NCBI GenBank assembly: GCA_002307235.1
Contig: DBTV01000035.1
Span: 65,438 to 129,437, forward strand
Direction of reading: 5' to 3'
DNA from: Acidobacteriaceae bacterium UBA1307
GTDB lineage: Bacteria; Acidobacteriota; Terriglobia; Terriglobales; Acidobacteriaceae
DNA: 64,000 nucleotides
Positions 49,030 to 57,599 of this stretch are shown here, one piece after another. Under the pieces are notes generated by a model that was not told the origin of the DNA, did no database searches, and was given only the letters and a program-made list of their open reading frames with translations. Numbering within the stretch: position 1 is the stretch's first letter; each line of letters begins with the position of its first letter. Made by a program: the position numbers and the translations under genes.

Positions 49030-51936
49030 ATGCCGCGCGCGCTGCGATTTTTCTTTCTCGTTTGGATCGTTCTGCTCCCGCGACTCTGCTTTGGCGGCGG
49101 GCCAAAGTTCATTGCCGGTTCCACCTATTACAACTCCGCCGTGATGGGCACGCCCCTGCACTGGACCGGCGGCCGGCTGAATTACTACGTCGATCAGGGC
49201 GATCTGAGCACGATGGTGAATCACAGCGCGGCGGTGGCCATGGTCGATGCGGCGGCGGCGCTGTGGAATGGCGTGGCGACGGCGGCGGTTGTGCTTACCG
49301 ACAAAGGCACGCTCAGCGAGAATGTCGCGGGCAACGGACTCGTCGTCAACGCGCTCGGCCAGATCACTGCGCCCGATGACGTTGCGCCCTCGGCCACCGA
49401 TCATCCGTTGGCGATTCTCTTCGACGAGGACGGCTCGATCATCGACGCGCTCTACGGCACGCTCACGAGCGAGCCCGATAACTGCTCGCAGAACGGCGTC
49501 TACGCCTGGATCGATAACTCGAATGCCGATGCGACCCTTTCGCATGCGGTGATCCTGCTCAATGGCCGCTGCACGGTCACCTCGGAGTACGCATCGCAGG
49601 CAAATCTGCTGGCCATGATGAAGTTCAACCTGATCCGCGCCTTCGGCCGCGTGCTCGGCCTCGACTACGCGCAGATTTACCCGAACGCGCTCACCGACAA
49701 CACGGTGGGCGAAACCTTCGCGTGGCCCATCATGCAGCCGCTCGATGGCGTCTGCGGCAGCTCGGGCGGCGACTGCATCCCCTTTCCCAGCCAGTTGCAT
49801 TACGACGACATTGCCGCGCTCAACCGGCTCTATCCGGTCACTGCCGCCAACATGGGCAGCTTCACCGGCAAGCAGCTTACCGCCGACAACACCATCGCGA
49901 TCAAAGGCACCATCCAGTTTCTCTCCGGCTACGGAATGCAGGGGGTCAACGTCTATGCGCGGCCGCTCGATGCAAGCGGCGCTCCGCTGCTTGACTACAC
50001 GGTTTCGGCCGTCTCCGGCGCGCTCTATCGCGGCACGCACGGCAACTCCATCAGCGGCACGACCAACAAAAAAAGCGAGCCTTACACCAAGTGGGGATCG
50101 ACCGACAGTGCGCTGCAAGGCGCCTTCGATCTGAGCGGCATTCCGCTGCCGCCCAACGTGACCACGGCCAACTATCAGGTGGTCTTTGAGAGCATCGCGG
50201 CCGACGACATCAATGACGGTGCGGTTGGCCCCTATACGCTCGGGCAGGTCACACCCTCGGGCACGCTCAAAACGCTCACGCTCAGCAATCTTTCCGCGGG
50301 CAGCGGCGAGTTGCTGACGGTCACCGGAGAAGGCTCGGCGACGGGCGGCTACGGCGGCTCCATCGGCACCGAGGCCGAGCCGCGCGGCATCGCTCCCAGC
50401 GGTTACTGGGTTGGCCATTTCTCTCAGGTGGGGCAGACCGACTGGCTGAGTTTTCCGGTCCGCGCCGGGCGCACTTTTTCGTTGATCGCGCAGGCGGTCG
50501 ATGAGGCCGGCGCGGCCTCGAATACCAAGGCCATGCCGATGATCGGCATCTGGGAGGCGACCGATGAGACCGGCACCACGCCGGTGAGTTTTTCGGCGGC
50601 GCTCAACGGTAATGAGGCGGGCGAATGCTGGCTGCGCGCTACCTCCACGATGGACGAGGCGGTGCGCATTGCCGTGGCCGACGCGCGCGGGGATGGCCGC
50701 CCGGACTATCGCTATCGCGGCTGGCTTCTCTATGCCGACACGGTTTCTCCCACACACTTGCCCGCAGCGGGCGGGGCATTCGTCCTGCATGGCATGGGCT
50801 TTCGCTCGAGCGATACGGTGCTGGTGGGCGGCGTGGCGGCCACCGTCACCAGCATCTCGCCGACCGAGATCACCGCCATTGCGCCCGCGGCGGCAACCAC
50901 CGGCGCGGTCGATGTCGAGGTCGACGACGAGAGCGGACTGAACGCGGCGGCGATCATCCTTGACGGCATCAGCTACGACTCGGGCACCGGCGACGCGCTG
51001 ACCGGCATCGTGATTCCCTCGGGAACCGTCGCGCTCGCAACGCCGCTGCCGTTTACCGTCGAGGCGCTTGATGCGAATCTCAAGCCGGTCGCGGGCGCTG
51101 TCGTCACCTATACCCGTGGCAGCAGCAATGTCGCGCTGGGCTGCGGCAGTGCAAGCTGCACCGTGACCACCAGTGGCGACGGCTATGCCACGCTGAACAT
51201 CACGGCGGTCAATGCGGTGGCCACCACGGTGACCGCCTCGCTCAGCAACGGATCGAGCCTTGCCGCGCACATCACCGGCAGCGCCACGGCAACCAGCGTG
51301 GTCACCGCGCTGACGCCGCTGCAGTCGGTGGCGGCCGGGGCCACGGTGGACTGGCCGGTGCAGGTTCTGGTTATTCAGAATGGCGCACCGGCCTCGGGCG
51401 TCGCGGTGAGCTGGACCGGCGCCACCGACATTGCGCCCGCCGCGAGCACGACGACGACCAATGCGGCGGGCATCGCCACGACGACGATGCATCTGAGCTC
51501 GGTGGTGGCCGACGCGGGCTCTTCGTTTGTCGCGACGGCCTGCGTCAACAGCAACTGCGCCAATCTGACGGCAATGATCGCGCGGCCGAATCTGGCGGTG
51601 CTCAAGCCCGTCAGCGGCACGGCGCAGACACTTGCCGCCACGGCCACGCCTTCGGCGATGGTTTTCCGGCTCTATGACACGGCGGGCAACCCGATGGCGG
51701 CTGGCACGGTCGCGCTCTATGAGGCGCTCTATGCGTGGACCGATCCCTGCCCGGCGCACACGGTCTGCCCGGCGGGCGCGCTGTTTTCAACCTCATCGAG
51801 CGCTGCTCTCTCCGACCTGAACGGGCTGGTGAGTTTTACGCCGATCACCCAAACCGGCACGGCCAGCAGACTCACCGCCATTGCTGTTTCCGGCGATACG
51901 GCAACGGTGACGGCGACCGTCGAACAGCATCCGTAG
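49030..51936 (+). CDS. Large secreted protein: matrixin-like N-domain with lost zinc motif, IPT/TIG and Ig-like domains
   Basis: The 968-residue protein has a signal peptide (5-22). The N-terminal 250 residues resemble acidobacterial matrixin-like proteases ('WTGGRLNYYVDQGDLS', 'ILLNGRCTV', then 'LHYDDIAALNRLYPV'). Where HExGHxLGLDH should lie, residues 203-213 read 'RAFGRVLGLDY', so the three His and the Glu are gone. An IPT/TIG domain follows at about 574-650 ('HGMGFRSSDTVLVGGVAATVTSISPTEITAIAP'), then two or three Big/Ig-like beta domains to the end. A role in surface binding rather than proteolysis is inferred. The ATG at 49030 follows CGGAG. Confidence 0.75.
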   Translation: MPRALRFFFLVWIVLLPRLCFGGGPKFIAGSTYYNSAVMGTPLHWTGGRLNYYVDQGDLSTMVNHSAAVAMVDAAAALWNGVATAAVVLTDKGTLSENVAGNGLVVNALGQITAPDDVAPSATDHPLAILFDEDGSIIDALYGTLTSEPDNCSQNGVYAWIDNSNADATLSHAVILLNGRCTVTSEYASQANLLAMMKFNLIRAFGRVLGLDYAQIYPNALTDNTVGETFAWPIMQPLDGVCGSSGGDCIPFPSQLHYDDIAALNRLYPVTAANMGSFTGKQLTADNTIAIKGTIQFLSGYGMQGVNVYARPLDASGAPLLDYTVSAVSGALYRGTHGNSISGTTNKKSEPYTKWGSTDSALQGAFDLSGIPLPPNVTTANYQVVFESIAADDINDGAVGPYTLGQVTPSGTLKTLTLSNLSAGSGELLTVTGEGSATGGYGGSIGTEAEPRGIAPSGYWVGHFSQVGQTDWLSFPVRAGRTFSLIAQAVDEAGAASNTKAMPMIGIWEATDETGTTPVSFSAALNGNEAGECWLRATSTMDEAVRIAVADARGDGRPDYRYRGWLLYADTVSPTHLPAAGGAFVLHGMGFRSSDTVLVGGVAATVTSISPTEITAIAPAAATTGAVDVEVDDESGLNAAAIILDGISYDSGTGDALTGIVIPSGTVALATPLPFTVEALDANLKPVAGAVVTYTRGSSNVALGCGSASCTVTTSGDGYATLNITAVNAVATTVTASLSNGSSLAAHITGSATATSVVTALTPLQSVAAGATVDWPVQVLVIQNGAPASGVAVSWTGATDIAPAASTTTTNAAGIATTTMHLSSVVADAGSSFVATACVNSNCANLTAMIARPNLAVLKPVSGTAQTLAATATPSAMVFRLYDTAGNPMAAGTVALYEALYAWTDPCPAHTVCPAGALFSTSSSAALSDLNGLVSFTPITQTGTASRLTAIAVSGDTATVTATVEQHP

Positions 51937-51980
51937 GGTGTATCGCCATAGAGCAGCTGGCAGTTGGGGCGATATACCCT
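51935..51980 (+). terminator. Terminator-like hairpin after the IPT protein
   Basis: AGGGTGTATCGCC and GGCGATATACCCT pair over 13 bp (one G-T) around a 20-nt loop, starting at the stop codon. A second small stem GAGCCC/GGGCTC follows, then A/T-rich DNA. Confidence 0.6.
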
Positions 51981-52462
51981 AGAGCCCGGAGAGGGGCTCA
52001 AAGCGTAGAAAACCAAAAAAATGCAAAAATTTTTTGTTTAAAAATAAGACAATTTTTCTCTGAAAACGAGGAAAACGCGCGTGAAACTCAGCGATGGACT
52101 GCCGCGGAAACGCGCAAAGGGTTCTGGCGGCCAACCTGTATTGCTCGACTAACCATGCAAGGATCAACGAGATAAATCGATATAGGTCTGACGAAGGAGA
52201 GGGAGAGGCGGGGTATGCGAGCAGTAAACTTTCGGATTTGAAATCGCGGGGCAGTCGTGATCGGGAACACTTGACGCCCGTGTGGTGTCTAAGAGAATAG
52301 GAGAACGGTGCAGAAGACAGAAATCTCTGCCCCGTCTTCCACCACAGGGATTGGTTCCGGAGATCTTCGGAACGGTAGAACGGCGTCAGAAGACCGGCGA
52401 CGGCGAGCTGAAGACTTTAGCTGAACTTTAGCTCGGCTGCGGTAGGGTGGGAGGATACCGAT
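51981..52462. other. Intergenic region before the ECF sigma gene
   Basis: This gap is partly AT-rich (52010-52070) with no convincing gene; a 68-codon frame at 52094-52300 lacks support. Near its end two tandem copies of GA(A)CTTTAGCT (52413-52422 and 52423-52433) lie about 30 bp before the sigma factor start, a plausible promoter or operator position. Confidence 0.45.
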
Positions 52463-53149
52463 TTGCAGGCGGATCTGACCATGGGCAATATTGCCAGCGC
52501 GCTGGTGTTTCATTCGGACGAAGCGGCTCTGATCGAAGAGTTGCAGGCCGGTTCCGAAGATGCGTTTGCGTGGCTTGTCGCACACTATCATCAATCCATC
52601 TTTTCTTTGCTGGCGCGGACCGTGCAAGATCGCGCCGATGCCGCCGATCTGACCCAGGAAGTCTTTGTCAAAGTCTTCCGCGGCGTTGGGAGCTTCCACG
52701 GCGAATCGTCCTTGCGGACCTGGATCTATCGGATTGCGTTGCGCGAAGCCTCGAACCAGAGGCGCTGGTGGTCGCGGCATCGCGAGCAGGAGGTTCCCAT
52801 CGAGACGGAGTTGACCGATGGGGATTCCGGTACGCCGATCTGTTTGAAGGATCAACTGGTGGATGCGGCCGAGTCGCCCTATGAACTGGCGGCGCGCGCC
52901 GAGCAGAAGGCCTGGGTGGAATCTGCCTTGCAGCAGGTGCCGGAACCTTTTCGGACCACCATGATCCTGCGCGACATCGAAGGATTTGTCTACGAGGAAG
53001 TTGCAGAGATACAAGGGGTAAACCTGGGAACGGTGAAGTCGCGGCTGGTGCGCGGACGGGCCTGTTTGAAGGCTCTGCTGACCGCGCCAAAAGCTGCCGC
53101 CGAACCGGCTTTTGGTGAGCATTATTCTCTGGGAGAGGAGGCGCGATGA
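52463..53149 (+). CDS. ECF-type RNA polymerase sigma factor (RpoE-like)
   Basis: The 228-residue sigma factor has region 2 at about 35-100 ('DAFAWLVAHYHQSIFSLLAR', 'DAADLTQEVFVKVFRG', 'SSLRTWIYRIALREASNQ') and region 4 at about 165-215 ('ALQQVPEPFRTTMILRDIEGFVYEEVAEIQ', 'NLGTVKSRLVRGRACLKALL'). The linker of about 50 residues is longer than usual. GGGAGG lies 8 bases before TTG 52463; an ATG six codons on is the alternative. It is coupled to the anti-sigma gene by an ATGA overlap, so an envelope signal through that partner is expected. Confidence 0.92.
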   Translation: MQADLTMGNIASALVFHSDEAALIEELQAGSEDAFAWLVAHYHQSIFSLLARTVQDRADAADLTQEVFVKVFRGVGSFHGESSLRTWIYRIALREASNQRRWWSRHREQEVPIETELTDGDSGTPICLKDQLVDAAESPYELAARAEQKAWVESALQQVPEPFRTTMILRDIEGFVYEEVAEIQGVNLGTVKSRLVRGRACLKALLTAPKAAAEPAFGEHYSLGEEAR

Positions 53150-53826
53150 AGGGCTGCAGAACAGTACGGGCTCAGTTTAACGAGTACCTGGACGGCCGTC
53201 TCAACGGACGGCAGATGCAGCAGGTCGTGGCCCATCTGGAGCAGTGCCCGGAGTGCGCCCGGGAGTGGAAGGCGCTCAGAGAAACGCAGTTGTTACTGGC
53301 CAGTTTGGGGCAGGTGCAGGAACCTGAGGATCTGCTGGTGCGGATCAGGGTGGCTGTCAGCCAGGAAAAGGTGAAACGCCACGCGGGCCTGTTCGATGGC
53401 TGGTCGCTGGCCTGGAAGAACACCGTCGGTCCTTTCCTGTTGCAGGCCGCGGCGGGTTTTTGCAGCGCGGTGCTGCTGTTGGGCACGGTGACGGCGATGG
53501 TCGGCATGTTTTCGCCGCAGGTGGCGCAGGCCAGCAAGGATGAGCCGATTGGCGCGGCGACGCCGGCGCGGTTGCTCTATCTTTCGACAGGGGTTGGCGA
53601 TGGCGATATCGGTGCCAGTACCGGCCCGGTCGTTGTCGAAGTGTATATCAACAACGATGGGCAGATGTACGACTACCGGATAGTCTCCGGCCAGACCGAC
53701 ATCTCGACCCGTTCGCAGGTGGAGAACCTGTTGCTGCTCAGTCGCTTCGAGCCGGCGCGGTTCTTCGGTCAGCCGGTCCGGGGGCTGGCCGTGGTCTCCT
53801 TTACCGGCATTTCGGTCAGGGGATAG
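53146..53826 (+). CDS. Transmembrane anti-sigma factor with TonB-like C-terminal domain
   Basis: The 226-residue protein has an N-terminal zinc-finger anti-sigma domain with the H-x3-C-x2-C signature ('HLEQCPEC', His30, Cys34, Cys37) and Cys4 as the likely fourth ligand. One membrane helix lies at about 97-120. The periplasmic part ends in 'VVEVYINNDGQMYDYRIVSGQ' and 'LLLLSRFEPARFFGQPVRGLAVVSF', a pattern close to the C-terminal domain of TonB energy transducers. Such a fold could bind a peptide or outer-membrane receptor tail as the sensing step; this is inferred. A terminator lies 34 bp after the stop. Confidence 0.82.
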   Translation: MKGCRTVRAQFNEYLDGRLNGRQMQQVVAHLEQCPECAREWKALRETQLLLASLGQVQEPEDLLVRIRVAVSQEKVKRHAGLFDGWSLAWKNTVGPFLLQAAAGFCSAVLLLGTVTAMVGMFSPQVAQASKDEPIGAATPARLLYLSTGVGDGDIGASTGPVVVEVYINNDGQMYDYRIVSGQTDISTRSQVENLLLLSRFEPARFFGQPVRGLAVVSFTGISVRG

Positions 53827-53859
53827 CGCGCGCGGCAAGCGAAAGCGCTCAAATTTTTT

Positions 53860-53889
53860 AACCGCCCGAAGTCACTTCGGGCGGTTTTT
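53860..53889 (+). terminator. Rho-independent terminator after the sigma/anti-sigma operon
   Basis: AACCGCCCGAAG pairs with CTTCGGGCGGTT around a 3-nt loop and is followed by TTTC. The minus strand also has a T-tract (AAATTTTTTA upstream), so it may be bidirectional. Confidence 0.88.
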
Positions 53890-54065
53890 CTCGTTTGAGT
53901 CGCAATTTTGCGCGGATTCTTCTCGTTTTCGAGGGCAAAACCCTCTTTGAACCGTCCCAAAGAAGAAGAAAGCGCTGACCCGGTGCCGGTGCGAGGCCCT
54001 GAAAAGCCAAAAACCGGTTTGACCCTTCCACTACCGACCAATAGACTTTGATGCAGGGTTTCTGA

Positions 54066-55838
54066 ATGCATATGCGCGGAACGCGATCGATCGTCCTCAT
54101 TGCCGTGATTTTGTTGAGCTTGCAGATTGGCATGGCTCCAGCGGCCAGCTTTGCCCAATCGCCCGACTCCAGTTCGTCCTCCTCGCCGGCCGGCGGGCAG
54201 GCCTATGTTCGGGAAAAGACGCCGACCCTGGTCGATCCGGCAGGACCGACGATTTCGCTCATCAGTGCCGAGCCGATCTTCGACATGGCCGCCGCGCTCA
54301 ATGTCTGCGGCTATGACGAGGGGCTGGCCACGAGCGCGCCCGAGCGCAAGCGTGTTCGCGACGAGATTGCCGTGGCGCTCGGCAAAAGTGAGAAGGCGCG
54401 CGCAAGCCGCGATGCGATCTGCCTTTACATTGCGCAGCACAAGATGACGGGCACTCTGCGCGACGTGGCGCAGTACATCTCGCTCTCGCTTTATCTGTCG
54501 CAGCCGCCGGAGCTTGAGGTGACGGCGGATCTGACCGAGATGCCACCCGACGCGACGCAGGTGGCCGAGATTGCTCCGCTGCTGAAGAACTTCGCCGACG
54601 CCACCGATCTGCACGGCATCTGGCTGACGACCCATCGGCTCTATGACGACGAGGCGGACAAGCTGCACAACGGCCTGACGCAGATGATCGTCAACACCAA
54701 CCTTTACCTGAAGATGCCGGCATCGACCTATGACGGCCGCCGTTTTATCGTCGTCGTTGAGCCGCAGCTTTCGCCGGGCACGGTCAACGCCCGCATCTAT
54801 GGCACCGATTACATTGTGGTGTTGTCGCCCTCGGCCGAGGGCGTGGTGCGGATGACCGACATTCGCCACACCTATCTGCATTACCTGATCGATCCTCTGC
54901 TTTTGGCGCGCTCGAATGCGATTGATCGCACGGTGCCGGTGCTCAAGGAGATTCGCGAGGCCCCGCTCGACTTCCGCTATCGCTCGGATACGGTCTCGCT
55001 GACCATCGAGTGCCTGATCAAGGCGATTGAGGCGCGGACGATGGACACCGGGATTGCGAACTACAAGATGCCGGTGGGCATTGACCGCTCGTCGCTGCCC
55101 AAGTATGAGCATGAGCGCTCGGTGGTGCAGCAGAAGCAGGAGGCGGTGCGCGTGGCCACGATGCGCCACGACATGACGCAGGGCTTCGTGTTGACGCAGT
55201 ATTTCTACGAGCAGATGCAACTGTTTGAAAAGGATCCGGCCAGCTTGCGCGACACCATCGGCGAGATGGTCTACAGCATGGACGTGGATCAGCAGGTGCA
55301 TCGCGCGCGGCTGATCGAGTTCGACAAGGAGTCGGACACCGACGTGCTGGTGCGCAGCAAGCCGCGCAAGTTGACGGGGCTGGATCTGGCCGAGGAGAAG
55401 CTGGCGCTGGGTGATGTGAAGGGCGCGCAGACGCTGATGGCGCAGGCGCTCAAACAGAACCGGGATGCGGAGACGGCGAAGGCCGAGCAGGCGCGGGCAG
55501 AGTTTCTTACGGCGCGGATCGAGGCGATGACCGGCCATCCCGAGGAGGCGATGGCGGCCTTCCAGAAGACGGTGGCGCAGAGCCAGGAGCCGCGTCTGGT
55601 GGCCTGGTCGCACATCTACCTGGCCCGGATGCTGGATCTTGATTGCAAGCGCGAAGAAGCGGTGGCCGAGTACAAGCAGGCGCTCGAACATCGCGACGGC
55701 CAGCAGGACACGCGCGTGGCCGCCGAGCGCGGGTTGAAGAAGGCCTATGAGGTGCGCGGCCACAGTTGCGCGGTGGACGATGAGGCCGACGAGGCCAAGC
55801 CGGATGCGGCCCAGAGTGGTACGCCCGCGCCGAAATAA
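54066..55838 (+). CDS. Secreted TPR-containing protein of unknown function
   Basis: The 590-residue protein has a signal peptide ('SIVLIAVILLSLQIG', cleavage after 'SFAQ'), a Ser-rich spacer, and a domain of about 350 residues without a recognised family. Within it 'DIRHTYLHYLIDPLL' (His268, His272) looks like a metallopeptidase HExxH helix in which Glu is Thr. From about 440 there are TPR-like helical repeats ('EEKLALGDVKGAQTLMAQALKQ', 'GHPEEAMAAFQKTVAQS', 'CKREEAVAEYKQALEH'). It is likely periplasmic. It precedes rnc by about 115 bp. Confidence 0.65.
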   Translation: MHMRGTRSIVLIAVILLSLQIGMAPAASFAQSPDSSSSSSPAGGQAYVREKTPTLVDPAGPTISLISAEPIFDMAAALNVCGYDEGLATSAPERKRVRDEIAVALGKSEKARASRDAICLYIAQHKMTGTLRDVAQYISLSLYLSQPPELEVTADLTEMPPDATQVAEIAPLLKNFADATDLHGIWLTTHRLYDDEADKLHNGLTQMIVNTNLYLKMPASTYDGRRFIVVVEPQLSPGTVNARIYGTDYIVVLSPSAEGVVRMTDIRHTYLHYLIDPLLLARSNAIDRTVPVLKEIREAPLDFRYRSDTVSLTIECLIKAIEARTMDTGIANYKMPVGIDRSSLPKYEHERSVVQQKQEAVRVATMRHDMTQGFVLTQYFYEQMQLFEKDPASLRDTIGEMVYSMDVDQQVHRARLIEFDKESDTDVLVRSKPRKLTGLDLAEEKLALGDVKGAQTLMAQALKQNRDAETAKAEQARAEFLTARIEAMTGHPEEAMAAFQKTVAQSQEPRLVAWSHIYLARMLDLDCKREEAVAEYKQALEHRDGQQDTRVAAERGLKKAYEVRGHSCAVDDEADEAKPDAAQSGTPAPK

Positions 55839-55954
55839 CCGCAGAGCGAGAATCCCGCGGCCGGGTGGCCGCGTCAGTTGAACAGCAAGTGCGGGCGCGT
55901 CTTCGAGTAGAGGAGACGCGCGCCGTGGTGCGAGAGCAGAGCAACGGGGGAAGC

Positions 55955-56731
55955 GTGGAAGAAAATCTATCGGAACTGGAAACGGCGCTGGGCCATCGGT
56001 TTCTGAAGACGGATTTGTTGGTGCGTTCACTGACGCACCGCTCCCTGGCGCATGAGCAGGCTGCGCATGAGGAGCCCGCGCATGGGGACAATGAGCGGCT
56101 GGAGTTTTTGGGCGATGCGGTGCTCGGGCTGGTGGTGGCCGAGGCGCTGTTCCGCATGCACCCGGAGTGGCAGGAGGGCGAGTTGACGCGGGTTCGTGCG
56201 CAACTGGTCAGCCGCCAGCACATGGCCGTGGTGGCCGATGCCGTCGATCTGGGCCGGTTCCTGCTGTTGAGCAAGGGCGAGGACCGCAGCGGGCTGCGCA
56301 AAAAGAGCACCGTGCTGTCGAACAGCATGGAGGCCGTCGTTGGCGCACTTTATCTGGACGGAGGCATGAAGGCCGTCGAGAGCTTTGTGCGCACGCAGGT
56401 AATGGGCGCCGAGGTTGAAAAGCTGGCCGAGCAACTGCGCGAGGGCGCCGCGCTCGGCAACTACAAATCGGCCCTGCAGGAGCGGTTGCAGGCCGAGCGG
56501 ACCGGCGCGCCGGTCTATCGCGTCAAAAGCGAGAGCGGCCCTGACCATCGCAAGCGGTTTCTGGTCGAGGTGCGGCTGAAGGGCGACACGAACGAGGCAG
56601 GCAAGGCCCTGGCGCGTGGCACCGGCAGCACCAAAAAGAATGCCGAGCAGGATGCGGCGCGGCGTGCACTGGCTCTGCTGGATCGGGCCGCGGCCAAAGC
56701 CTCCGCAAAGAAAGAAGTCGCGGCCGAATGA
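55955..56731 (+). CDS. rnc: Ribonuclease III
   Basis: RNase III cuts double-stranded RNA in rRNA and mRNA processing. From GTG 55955 the product is 258 residues, the normal length. It has the signature 'NERLEFLGDAVLGLVVAEAL' with catalytic Glu and Asp, 'LLLSKGEDRSGLRKKSTVLSNSMEAVVGALYLDGG' with the second catalytic Glu, and a C-terminal double-stranded-RNA-binding domain ('NYKSALQERLQAE', 'GTGSTKKNAEQDAARRALALL'). A GGGGGAAGC site sits before this GTG. A start 30 codons earlier (55865) is open but adds an unconserved tail. The stop overlaps lepB as ATGA. Confidence 0.94.
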   Translation: MEENLSELETALGHRFLKTDLLVRSLTHRSLAHEQAAHEEPAHGDNERLEFLGDAVLGLVVAEALFRMHPEWQEGELTRVRAQLVSRQHMAVVADAVDLGRFLLLSKGEDRSGLRKKSTVLSNSMEAVVGALYLDGGMKAVESFVRTQVMGAEVEKLAEQLREGAALGNYKSALQERLQAERTGAPVYRVKSESGPDHRKRFLVEVRLKGDTNEAGKALARGTGSTKKNAEQDAARRALALLDRAAAKASAKKEVAAE

Positions 56732-57501
56732 GTACATCGATCCAAAGCCCGGAACCGGAACAGGCGCGCGCCCTGGGGATCAAGCTGGCGCTGGGCGAAT
56801 CGCTGGCCTCGACGCTGCGCACGGTCATCGTCGCGTTGTTCGTGCTGACCTTTGTGCTGCAGCCGTTTCTGATTCCCTCCGAAAGCATGGAGCGGACGCT
56901 GCTGGTGGGCGATTTTCTGCTCTTCAACAAGCAGGTTTATGCGCCGGCCGGCTGGCTGGGCCGCCATCTTCTGCCCTATCACGAGGTCAGCCGCGGTGAC
57001 ATTGTCGTCTTCCATCATCCCAATCCGCCGTTGCTGGTCAAGCGCGTGGTGGGGGTGCCGGGCGACAGGCTGCGCATCGACAACGGCCGCGTCACGGTGA
57101 ACGGGCAGCAGCTTGCCGAGCCCTATGCGGCCTTTGAACCCGCGCCACCGAATCCCTTTCGCGACAACTTTCCCGCCGATGTCTACACCGATCCGCAGGT
57201 GGACCCGGACTGGTGGCGGCAGATGCAGAGCCTGACGCGCGACGGCGAGCTGGTGGTCCCGAAAAATGAGTACTTTGTGCTCGGCGACAATCGCAACCAC
57301 AGCAAGGATTCGCGCTTCTGGGGCTTTGTGCCGCGCGAGGATATTGTGGCCCGGCCGCTGGTAATCTACTTTTCGCTGGACCGGCCCTCGACCACCGATG
57401 TGCAGGTGGCTCACGATGATAGACTCGGACACGACAGGGAACTGGCGGAGCGGCTGAAGGGCTTTGCCCGCTGGAAGCGGATCTTCCGCGTCGTGCATTG
57501 A
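56728..57501 (+). CDS. lepB: Signal peptidase I (first of two)
   Basis: The enzyme removes signal peptides at the periplasmic face. The 257-residue protein has one membrane helix (about 30-48), catalytic Ser53 in 'IPSESMERTLLVGD', and the general base Lys105 in 'LLVKRVVGVPGDRL'. 'YFVLGDNRNHSKDSRFWGFVP' (box E) lies near 185-205. An insert of about 40 residues with Pro-rich and Trp-containing sequence (135-170) separates boxes D and E. Translation is coupled to rnc. A paralogue follows 98 bp downstream. Confidence 0.95.
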   Translation: MSTSIQSPEPEQARALGIKLALGESLASTLRTVIVALFVLTFVLQPFLIPSESMERTLLVGDFLLFNKQVYAPAGWLGRHLLPYHEVSRGDIVVFHHPNPPLLVKRVVGVPGDRLRIDNGRVTVNGQQLAEPYAAFEPAPPNPFRDNFPADVYTDPQVDPDWWRQMQSLTRDGELVVPKNEYFVLGDNRNHSKDSRFWGFVPREDIVARPLVIYFSLDRPSTTDVQVAHDDRLGHDRELAERLKGFARWKRIFRVVH

Positions 57502-57599
57502 AGTTTGAGCGCGGAAGGGAACTTTTTCCGCGTTGCGACAGTATTGAGTATTGACGAGACGGCGCCTCCGCGCGCGGTCCGCTTTTTTTCGAGCGAGCG

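Noticed and set aside
48826..51759. 977-codon open frame on the minus strand
   Set aside because: It is fully antisense to the IPT/Ig secreted gene, Arg/Gly/His-rich, and has no domain. High GC leaves this frame without stops.
53769..56030. 753-codon open frame on the minus strand
   Set aside because: It is antisense to the TPR gene and the start of rnc, with shadow-like composition rich in His, Arg and Leu and no recognisable motif.
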